Origin: Fen-1058 sp964398185
Lineage (GTDB): Bacteria > Chloroflexota > Anaerolineae > Fen-1058
Length of the DNA stretch: 64,000 nt
Reading direction: 5' to 3'
NCBI GenBank assembly: GCA_964398185.1
Contig: CAYNML010000004.1
Span: 1 to 64,000 of the forward strand
Shown here: positions 57,201 through 64,000 of the stretch, one piece after another
Layout: each line of letters starts with the position of its first letter
Numbering within the stretch: the stretch's first letter is position 1
Notes under the pieces: model-generated
The model's database searches: none
The model's input: only the letters and a program-made list of their open reading frames with translations
What the model was told of the DNA's origin: nothing
Program-made: the position numbers and the translations under genes

Positions 57201-59426
57201 ATGATCCCACTCTACCTCAAACTCACCAACTTCATGCCGTACCGCACTGCCGAATTGAACTTCAGCGGCATTCACATTGGCTGCCTGACGGGCGATAACG
57301 GCGCGGGCAAATCCTCCATCCTCGATGCGATCACGTGGGCGCTGTGGGGCCGCTCCCGCTCAAAACGCGACGACGAATTGGTGCATCAGGGCCAGACCGA
57401 GATGCAGGTCGAGTTCACGTTTGCGCTGGGCGGCAATGCTTATCGCGTGATCCGCGCGCGCAAAGCCGGCAAGAAAACCGGCGCGGGGATGTTGGACTTT
57501 CAGGTATTTGGCCCCCACCCCCAACCCCTCCCCCGTTCCACACAAGATGTGGAACAGGGGAGGGGTGATCTCCCTTTCCCTGTCGATGGCTTTTTCATCG
57601 ACGGAGGAACCCTAAAGGGGGCTAACGCACGGGTTGGGGATGGGGGCGCGCAGAGCGCGTGGCGCACCCTCGCCGAACCGCAGATGAACGCCACCCAGCA
57701 GAAGATCATCGATCTCTTGCGGCTCGATTACGACACCTTCATCAACTCGGCCTTTTTGTTGCAAGGCCGCGCCGACGAGTTCACCGTCAAGACCGCGACC
57801 GAGCGCAAGAAGGTGCTGGCCGATATTCTGGGACTGGACATCTGGGAAGCATACGAGACGCGCGCCAAAGAAAAGATCGCTTCGATCGAGAATGAGCTGC
57901 GCCTGATCGATCAGCGCCTCAACGAGATCGACGCCGAAGCTGCGCGCCAGCCGCAGTTCGAAGCCGAGGTCGCCGCCGCGCAGAAGGCCGTGATCGAACT
58001 GGGCGACAGGCTGCGCGAAGCCGAAGCGAAATATCAACAGGCGCAGCAGGCGCAACGCTCGATCGGGCTGCTCGACGCACAGTTGAGCGATCTTGCGAGG
58101 CGCATCACACAGGCCGAGCGCGAACTGGCGACCGTCGAGCGCGATCTCAACTCGGCGCGGCAGAAGTCCGACGATATGGTCCTGGCGCAAGAATTGGCCG
58201 ACACGCAGGCGCGCCTTGAGACCTTGGCGCAGCGGGAGTTGCGGCGCGACGAAGTGCGCCAGCGCAAGAACGATCTCAACGAAGAAGCCGCCGCACTGCG
58301 CGGGCAGAACGAGCGGTTGGTGCCGGAAGTGGAGCCGTTCAAAGCGCGCATGGCGCTGCTCGAATCTTCGACTGAGCCGCTGTGTCCTACCTGCGGTCAA
58401 CCGCTGACGCCGGAACATCGCCAACAAGTGGTGGCGGAGCTCAACGCCGAGGTCGAAACGCGGCGCAAGCTGTTCCGCGACAACAAAGCGCGGCTCGATG
58501 CCATCAAGCCCGAAGTCACTGCCACCGATAACGAGCTCGCGCTGCTGGAGTCTGAGCTGCGCTCACTACCGATGCTGCACCGCCGCGCCGCAGAGCTGCA
58601 GTCCGCGATCGAAGCCGCGCGGGTCGCCGCCAAAACGATCGCGGGGTTGGAGCAGCGCCGATCGGAATGGCAGAGCGCGCTGAGTGCTGATCGCACGAAG
58701 CAGGCCGAGATCGCCGCGCAGCTCGGCGTGGCGCGCGCGGGACTGGGCGACTTCGCCGCGCTGCAAGCCGAGTACAACCGCACCCGTGCCGATGAAGCCC
58801 GCGCGCGACAACAGCTCGGCGCGGCGGAACAGAAACTCGCCGCGTGCGAGGCGATGCTCAAACAGCGCGACGTGAAGCTGGCCGAACGCAAACAGTGGGC
58901 TGAGGAGAAAGGCATCTACGAAGAACTGCGCCTCGCCTTCGGCAAGAAGGGCGTGCCCGCCATGATCATCGAAGCGGCGATTCCCGAAATCGAAGATGAG
59001 GCGAACGCGCTGTTGACCAGGATCACCAGCGGGCGCATGCACGTGCGCTTCGATACGCAGCGAGAGACAGTGAAGGGCGACACCGTCGAAACGCTGGAAA
59101 TCAAGATCGCCGACGAGTTGGGCACGCGGCCTTACGAAAACTATTCGGGCGGCGAGCAGTTCCGCGTGAACTTTGCGATCCGCATCGCGTTGAGCAAGCT
59201 GCTGGCGCGGCGCGCGGGCGCGCAGTTGCAGACGCTCGTCGTCGACGAAGGCTTCGGCGCGCTGGACAGCACCGGGCGCGATAAACTGGTGGAGGCCATC
59301 AACGCCGTGCAGGACGATTTCCAGCGCATCCTGGTCATCACGCACCTCGACGAGTTGAAGGACGCCTTCCCGGCGCGCATCGAAGTGACCAAGACCGCGC
59401 ACGGATCGCAGATTGAAGTTGTGTGA
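57201..59426 (+). CDS. sbcC: SbcC/Rad50-like SMC ATPase with in-frame palindromic insertion
   Basis: A 741-residue Rad50-type ATPase. Walker A GDNGAGKSS (31-39), long coiled coils (about 205-385 and 410-560), zinc hook CPTC (Cys395/Cys398), signature YSGGEQF (Ser649) and Walker B TLVVDEGFGALD. Between the N-terminal lobe strands, residues ~104-150 (Pro/Gly-rich, GPHPQPLPRSTQD onward) are encoded by a palindromic DNA element; normal sequence resumes at AWRTLAEPQMNATQQKI. The frame is kept open through it, so the protein may remain functional with an added loop. The start ATG lacks a clear Shine-Dalgarno. Confidence 0.9.
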   Translation: MIPLYLKLTNFMPYRTAELNFSGIHIGCLTGDNGAGKSSILDAITWALWGRSRSKRDDELVHQGQTEMQVEFTFALGGNAYRVIRARKAGKKTGAGMLDFQVFGPHPQPLPRSTQDVEQGRGDLPFPVDGFFIDGGTLKGANARVGDGGAQSAWRTLAEPQMNATQQKIIDLLRLDYDTFINSAFLLQGRADEFTVKTATERKKVLADILGLDIWEAYETRAKEKIASIENELRLIDQRLNEIDAEAARQPQFEAEVAAAQKAVIELGDRLREAEAKYQQAQQAQRSIGLLDAQLSDLARRITQAERELATVERDLNSARQKSDDMVLAQELADTQARLETLAQRELRRDEVRQRKNDLNEEAAALRGQNERLVPEVEPFKARMALLESSTEPLCPTCGQPLTPEHRQQVVAELNAEVETRRKLFRDNKARLDAIKPEVTATDNELALLESELRSLPMLHRRAAELQSAIEAARVAAKTIAGLEQRRSEWQSALSADRTKQAEIAAQLGVARAGLGDFAALQAEYNRTRADEARARQQLGAAEQKLAACEAMLKQRDVKLAERKQWAEEKGIYEELRLAFGKKGVPAMIIEAAIPEIEDEANALLTRITSGRMHVRFDTQRETVKGDTVETLEIKIADELGTRPYENYSGGEQFRVNFAIRIALSKLLARRAGAQLQTLVVDEGFGALDSTGRDKLVEAINAVQDDFQRILVITHLDELKDAFPARIEVTKTAHGSQIEVV
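57511..57647. mobile_element. Palindromic repeat element inserted in sbcC
   Basis: Outer arms GCCCCCACCCCCAACCC (57511-57527) and GGGTTGGGGATGGGGGC (57631-57647) are reverse complements with one mismatch. Inside are two smaller hairpins: CCCGTTCCACA / TGTGGAACAGGG and GTCGATG / CATCGAC. It has no coding sequence of its own and keeps the host frame open. Its CCCC-rich arms resemble the hairpin at 27401-27452. Confidence 0.85.
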
Positions 59427-59453
59427 AGCGTCGAGCGTATTGCGTGGTGCGTG

Positions 59454-59552
59454 ATGTCATTCCCGCGTGCTGTCGGCGGGAATCCAGTTCTCAGCCAGCG
59501 CAAGTCACGGATCAGCACTCTGGATGCCCGACTAAAGCATTCGGGCATGACG
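59454..59552. repeat. ATTCCCGC palindromic element
   Basis: TCATTCCCGCGTGCTGTCGG...GGGAATCC at one end and TGGATGCCCGACTAAAGCATTCGGGCATGACG at the other: two hairpins joined by a short linker. It is the inverted-orientation relative of the copies near 16244 and 27474. Confidence 0.8.
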
Positions 59553-59637
59553 GTTGACTTGGCATCACGCAGTACGCAATACTTTTTAGCGCGCTACCCA
59601 AATCGGCCTCTTTCCTATACAATACACACAACTTTGC

Positions 59638-59669
59638 ACAGAGGCACGAAGCTCGTTCTTCGTGTCTCT
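59638..59669. terminator. Terminator-like hairpin
   Basis: CAGAGGCACGAAG pairs with CTTCGTGTCTCTG (one G-U) around a 6-nt loop. It lacks a strong T-run, so termination is possible but not certain. The rest of the 59427-59753 spacer holds the repeat element and CGTAAAACG-type words (59713-59747). Confidence 0.5.
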
Positions 59670-59753
59670 GTTGCGTGTTGAGCCATTGTTGGAATCCGGT
59701 GTGACGCCGCCTTTACGTTTTACGCATTACGGATTACGCAGTACGCTTCCCAT

Positions 59754-62165
59754 ATGGGCACCAACCGATCGCTCCAAGAAGCCTCCCAGAAAACCGCGAA
59801 CGATCTGCGCTCCATCGCGCACTCGCAGCTCATCCGCGAGTTGACGCCGCTGACCCTGCCCGAAGTCGATGCGGTGGTCGATCTGGTCGCGCGCGTGCTG
59901 CCGGCCGGCAACGTGCCCGGCGTCATCCTCAACGGCCTGGCCCGTCTGCCCGATCGGCGTCTGCCGCTGACCACGGTGCGGCGCGACATCAACTTGCTCT
60001 TCAAAGGCGTCGAGCAGGCGCTCGATCGCGTGACGTACAGCGCGTTCTTCGCCGGTCCGGCCACCGTCATCTGGGCCTATCAGAACCTGCTCAAGATCGT
60101 TGGCAAGAATCCCGACGATGCTTTTCCCGAAGGCACGTGGCAGTTCTACGTGGAGTATGCGCTGCGCGACGACACGGCCCGCCACGCCAACGAAACACAC
60201 GGCTTCGACACCGTGTTGACACAGCACAACCTGCGCCTCAGTGAGGTCGATCGCCTGACGGCGTGGGTCATGGCCGCCGTCTATGCCGTGCATCAATATC
60301 CTGCGCTGTTGGAAAACGAATGGCGCGAGCGCGTCTACACCTTTGCTCTGCGCGAACTCACCAGCGGCACGCCATATGCCGATCGCTACAAGAAGCTCTA
60401 TCGCGCGTGGGAAGCGGTGCGGCCTTACGGGCGCGGCAGCGACGTGGCCCCCGGCGAAGACTATCCGCGCTATCGCCGCCGCAAGTTCGATCACTTCATC
60501 GATCAGGCCATGCGCGAGCTGCCCAGCGACGTGCATCGCGCCTGGCTCGATCGCGTGCGCGCCGCGGAAGCAGAGGCGCTGCCCGCCTATCAACAACAGA
60601 TGTCGATCTTGGCCTATCTCGATCCGGGCGCGTACGGTGAAACACGGATGTCGTTTGAGATCGATCAAGTTCATATCGCGATCGTGTATCGCGGGCATTA
60701 TTACCTGCTGCCGATCTGTGCGGCGGCTTCCCCCCGCCCGATCGATTATGCAGCAGCCCGAGCGGCCATCACGGCGCTGGTGAACGATCCGGTGACCGTC
60801 GGCGGAACCTCGCTGGCGTCGATCGCGCGTGTGAAGCGCCGGGCGCATGGCGCGTTGCGCAGCAAATTGAGTCCCGCCCTGATCGATGAAATCGATCGGT
60901 TGCGGCACACCCCCATCATGTTGAATTTCGATCGGCGTTCGCCTAAGGCGTCGCTAATCGACATCCGCCAGGGTGAGCGCGGTGTCGGCGATCACGCCTT
61001 GACGATCTTCGACACGGGCGCGACCTTCGTCTTCGATCAATCGCACATTTTCTTTGACGGCGGCTGGGGCGCGGCGCTGGCCGAGATCATGACCAACGAA
61101 GCGCTGGCGTGGGCGGTGTATCTCAACACGCTGCCCGTGCCGCGCGTCGAACCGGATCACCGTCCAGCGTCTTTGGCGTTGACCATCACACCCGCCGACC
61201 GCGAAGCGATTGCGCAGGCGCCGTCGATCACACCGGAAGTGTGCGTCCAAACCAGCGCGATCGATCTCAAGGCGATCACGGCCCTGCGGCAGTTATTCCG
61301 GCGGCGCAGTGAGCGGCTGGAAGTGACCGTCAACGATCTGCTGGTGCTGTATCGCGCCATTCACGCGGCGACGTATCAACCTGATCAAGCGTTAGTGGCC
61401 GACTTAAAAAGCTTGCTGCGTGAGCCAAAAGCGAAGACCGCCGTGCAGGCCGCCGTCGAAGCGTTGACAGCCGATCGCCAGACCAACCCGGCCATCCTGA
61501 TCCCGGTGGATGCCAGCCAGCGCCGCCCGTTCGAGCGTGTGTATCCGATGACGTTTGAAGCGCCGCTGCGCGATCTGGATTTGTTACAATTGCACGCGCG
61601 CGCCACCCACGTGCTGGACGACATCCGGCAGGCTGAGGGCGATCGCCGGGCGGAGTTGTTCGCGGAGTTCGATCAGGTGCAGCGCATGGTTCTGGCAACG
61701 CTGGCTGGTTACGGCGAATTCATGAGCCGCGCCAAAGAGATCGCGCTGACGGGCGAGAGCGCCAGCGTGGGCACCATCAAGCTGCTGGCGCACATGCCGC
61801 AGGCGTTGCAGCGGTTGCTCGATCGCGTGCCGGGGCAGATCGACGTATTGAACGATCTGATCAAAGGGCGCGAGGTCTTCTCCAACGTCGGTGCGGTGGC
61901 GCGCAGCAGCACGCTGACGCGCTTCGCCACGGCCAAGGACGACAACGACAAGAAGACGCTGGCGTGGGGCGTGCTGACCGATGCGCAGGGCGTGCTGCAC
62001 GTGACCCTGCGCGATTTTCGATCGCACGTCGGGCAGCTGATCGCGATCGGGTTGGCCGACACCGCCAAACGCCTGGCGCAGGATTACGTGGACGCTTACG
62101 CGCGCGGGCTGAATCGGTACATCCGCGAATTACAGCACATTACTTTGGCGAGTCATGGTGACTAA
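59754..62165 (+). CDS. Uncharacterised 803-residue protein with HXXXDG motif, possible acyltransferase
   Basis: A protein I cannot place in a named family. Residues 430-440 read SHIFFDGGWG, giving His431-x3-Asp435-Gly, the catalytic HXXXDG of CoA-dependent acyltransferases (carnitine acyltransferase, condensation and WS/DGAT-like folds). A conserved-looking C-terminal block has GTIKLLAHMPQALQRLLDR, FSNVGAVARSSTLTRF and LHVTLRDFR. No signal peptide or membrane helices. It is followed by a 20-bp-arm palindrome and a tandem-kinase gene, with which it may function. Assigning acyl transfer is inference from one motif. Confidence 0.6.
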   Translation: MGTNRSLQEASQKTANDLRSIAHSQLIRELTPLTLPEVDAVVDLVARVLPAGNVPGVILNGLARLPDRRLPLTTVRRDINLLFKGVEQALDRVTYSAFFAGPATVIWAYQNLLKIVGKNPDDAFPEGTWQFYVEYALRDDTARHANETHGFDTVLTQHNLRLSEVDRLTAWVMAAVYAVHQYPALLENEWRERVYTFALRELTSGTPYADRYKKLYRAWEAVRPYGRGSDVAPGEDYPRYRRRKFDHFIDQAMRELPSDVHRAWLDRVRAAEAEALPAYQQQMSILAYLDPGAYGETRMSFEIDQVHIAIVYRGHYYLLPICAAASPRPIDYAAARAAITALVNDPVTVGGTSLASIARVKRRAHGALRSKLSPALIDEIDRLRHTPIMLNFDRRSPKASLIDIRQGERGVGDHALTIFDTGATFVFDQSHIFFDGGWGAALAEIMTNEALAWAVYLNTLPVPRVEPDHRPASLALTITPADREAIAQAPSITPEVCVQTSAIDLKAITALRQLFRRRSERLEVTVNDLLVLYRAIHAATYQPDQALVADLKSLLREPKAKTAVQAAVEALTADRQTNPAILIPVDASQRRPFERVYPMTFEAPLRDLDLLQLHARATHVLDDIRQAEGDRRAELFAEFDQVQRMVLATLAGYGEFMSRAKEIALTGESASVGTIKLLAHMPQALQRLLDRVPGQIDVLNDLIKGREVFSNVGAVARSSTLTRFATAKDDNDKKTLAWGVLTDAQGVLHVTLRDFRSHVGQLIAIGLADTAKRLAQDYVDAYARGLNRYIRELQHITLASHGD

Positions 62166-62166
62166 C

Positions 62167-62207
62167 GAGTAACCAGTAACGAGTAATTTACTCGTTACTG
62201 GTTACTC
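62167..62207. repeat. Perfect 20-bp-arm palindrome
   Basis: GAGTAACCAGTAACGAGTAA and its exact reverse complement are separated by one T. It fills the 60-bp spacer between the 803-residue protein gene and the kinase gene. Arms are made of GTAACGAGTAA-like words, another instance of the word-array hairpins in this genome. There is no T-run after it. Confidence 0.92.
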
Positions 62208-62225
62208 ACTACTCTGTGAATATCT

Positions 62226-64000
62226 ATGATCGACGATCCACTCATCGGCCGGCAACTGGCCAACTTCAGACTCGAGCGCGTCATCGGGCGCGGCGGCATG
62301 GCCGTGGTGTATTACGGGCAGGATGTGACCCTGCGCCGCCCGGTAGCCATCAAAGTGATCGATGCGCGCTACCGCGACAACCCCGCCTATGCAGAGCGCT
62401 TCGTGCGCGAGGCGCAGGCTGTGGCCCTGTGGCGGCACGAGAACATCATTCACATCTACTATGCGGGCGAAGACCGCGGGCTGTACTACTTCGTCATGGA
62501 GTACATCGACGGCGCAGACCTGGGCAAGCTCATCACGCAGTATGCCACGCGGCGCGAGCGCCTGCCGTACAAAGAGGTGATCCGCATCGGGCGCGCGGTG
62601 GCCGGTGCGCTGGATTACGCGCATCAACGCGGGGTGGTGCATCGCGACGTGAAGCCCGCCAACGTGCTGCTTGCCGCCGATGGCCGCCTGGTGCTGACCG
62701 ACTTCGGGTTGGCGATGGACGTGCAGCAGGGCTCGTTCGGTGAAGTGTTCGGCTCGTCGCTGTACATTGCGCCGGAGCAGGCGCGCCGCTCGGCGGAGGC
62801 GGTGCCGCAATCCGATCAATACTCGCTGGGCGTGATGCTGTATCAAATGCTCACCGGCGCGCTGCCCTTCGACGATCCTTCGCCGGCGAGTGTGGCCTTG
62901 CAGCACATGACGCGCACCCCGCCGCCGCCGCGCCAGCTCAATCCCGCGCTCAATGCGGAGACCGAACAAGTTCTGCTCAAAGCGTTGAGCAAAGCGCCAG
63001 CCGATCGCTTTGCAAAGTGCCGCGATCTGATCGAGGCGCTGGAGCAGGCGCTGGGCCTGGCCGCGGCGAATGCGCGCACCGTTCCGTCCAAAGCGACGCT
63101 GGCCGGCGCGGGCGATGAAGCCCTCCTGGGGATGCAGTTTGACGAGTATCGTTTGGAGGCGCTGCTGGGACATGGCGGCATGGCGCGCGTGTACCTGGCG
63201 CGCGATCTGCGGCTCAACCGGCCGGCCGCCGTCAAAGTGATCGATGCGGTGTATCGCGGCGAGGAAGACTACGTGGCGCGCTTCCGGCGCGAAGCGCAGG
63301 CCATCGCGCAGCTGGATCATCCCAACATCGTGCGGCTGTATCGCTCGGGCGAAGTGAGCGGCGTCTTGTACATGGCGATGCAGTACATTGAAGGCCGTGA
63401 TCTGGATACGATTTTGGAAGCGGAAAGTGCGATCGATCGGCGGCTGCCGCTCGATCGAATCAAACAGATCACCGCAGATATTTGCGCGGCGCTCGATTAC
63501 GCCCACCTCAAAGGCATCATCCACCGCGACGTGAAGCCGTCGAACATCATCATTGATTCTCAGGGGCGCGCCATTCTGACCGACTTCGGCCTGGCGCTGC
63601 TGGTGGAGGCCGGCACGCGCGGCGAGATTTTCGGATCACCGTTGTACATCGCGCCGGAGCAAGCCATCTCGTCGGCCAGCGCCACCCTGCAAAGCGATCT
63701 GTACTCTGTGGGTGTGATCTTGTACGAGATGATTACGGGTCACGTGCCGTTCACGGCGGACAATCCGCTGGACGTGGCGATGCTGCACATGACCGAGCCG
63801 CCGCGCCTGCCCAGTCAGCTCAACCCGAAAATTACACCGCAGTTGGATGCCGTGGTGTTGAAGGCGCTGGCAAAAGAACCCAACGATCGCTATCAGACCG
63901 GCGAGGAACTGGTGCAGGCGCTCGATCAAGCGCTGCGCGCCGCGCCGGTGGTGGCCCCGATCGTTCCTCTCGCCTCCGCGGCTTATGCGCTGCCGCCCAT
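62226..64000 (+). CDS. Tandem serine/threonine protein kinase (two PknB-like domains), runs off the window
   Basis: An open frame of 591 codons continuing past the end. Kinase 1 (about 15-275): GRGGMAVVYYG loop, Lys43 (VAIKVID), HRD Asp141 (VVHRDVKPAN) and DFG Asp159. Kinase 2 (about 308-570): GHGGMARVYLAR, Lys337, HRD Asp435 (IIHRDVKPSN) and DFG Asp453. Both keep all catalytic residues, so both should be active. The domains are similar throughout, pointing to an internal duplication. What follows (sensor, membrane helix) is outside the window. Confidence 0.92.
   Translation, partial: MIDDPLIGRQLANFRLERVIGRGGMAVVYYGQDVTLRRPVAIKVIDARYRDNPAYAERFVREAQAVALWRHENIIHIYYAGEDRGLYYFVMEYIDGADLGKLITQYATRRERLPYKEVIRIGRAVAGALDYAHQRGVVHRDVKPANVLLAADGRLVLTDFGLAMDVQQGSFGEVFGSSLYIAPEQARRSAEAVPQSDQYSLGVMLYQMLTGALPFDDPSPASVALQHMTRTPPPPRQLNPALNAETEQVLLKALSKAPADRFAKCRDLIEALEQALGLAAANARTVPSKATLAGAGDEALLGMQFDEYRLEALLGHGGMARVYLARDLRLNRPAAVKVIDAVYRGEEDYVARFRREAQAIAQLDHPNIVRLYRSGEVSGVLYMAMQYIEGRDLDTILEAESAIDRRLPLDRIKQITADICAALDYAHLKGIIHRDVKPSNIIIDSQGRAILTDFGLALLVEAGTRGEIFGSPLYIAPEQAISSASATLQSDLYSVGVILYEMITGHVPFTADNPLDVAMLHMTEPPRLPSQLNPKITPQLDAVVLKALAKEPNDRYQTGEELVQALDQALRAAPVVAPIVPLASAAYALPP

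Overview
The window is about 62% GC and densely packed with genes. It most likely comes from a Chloroflexota (Anaerolineae-like) bacterium. That placement is an inference from the mix of families: an S8 protease with WSGG repeats, a zinc-ribbon/cyclase/AAA/TPR regulator, a tandem protein kinase, an F420-type oxidoreductase and complex I-like modules. No rRNA, tRNA or marker gene is present to confirm it. Three runs of exactly 100 N (19915-20014, 37395-37494, 42085-42184) are scaffold gaps, so this is probably a draft or metagenome assembly. Two of the gaps fall inside genes.

Layout. 1-9117 (minus): a complex I / energy-converting-hydrogenase-like membrane module, transcribed J-K-L-N-A-B-C-like, with two lower-GC genes for extracytoplasmic proteins (a glycosidase-like protein and a beta-propeller protein) inserted between the N- and A-like genes. 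9338-18285 (plus): a DUF123 nuclease-like protein, then an auto-regulated TetR gene heading an ABC-2 drug-export cassette (permease, HlyD-type adaptor, two ATPases). PfkB, F420-type, MazG and WYL-regulator genes are interleaved. 18364-27394 (plus): small enzymes, an ECF sigma factor joined by a 32-bp minisatellite to an O6-alkylguanine methyltransferase, exporters (EamA, AzlCD, LysE), Tag glycosylase and a GH3 beta-glucosidase. 27597-28348 (minus): three small overlapping or adjacent genes.

28460-37013: a cysteine-desulfurase-like protein, then the most notable locus. It has an ArsR regulator, an octaheme cytochrome of the tetrathionate-reductase type, a heptaheme cytochrome fused to a membrane cytochrome b, and two half-size YeeE/YedE sulfur-permease proteins, one carrying a Cys-less rhodanese domain and a C-terminal GGGCG tail. 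Together they look like a quinone-linked sulfur-oxyanion respiration and transport module. 37144-48622: metabolic genes (RidA, ACT protein, GlgX, tyrosine phenol-lyase, homoserine dehydrogenase, PNPOx-like, ParA and partner, class V aminotransferase, hydrolase, GNAT). 48803-64000: the cyclase/AAA/TPR regulator, the WSGG-repeat subtilase, YkvA, a metallophosphoesterase, SbcD and SbcC (SbcC carries an in-frame palindromic insertion), an 803-residue HXXXDG protein and a tandem-kinase protein running off the end.

The intergenic spaces hold several distinct repeat families: CGTAAAACG word arrays folding as hairpins, TGAA-loop hairpins with covarying stems, ~100-bp 'GTCATTGCGAG' palindromes, 'ATTCCCGC' palindromes, and tandem duplications. 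The decamer-like palindrome CCGATCGG also recurs throughout the genes. No CRISPR array, prophage or transposase was seen.
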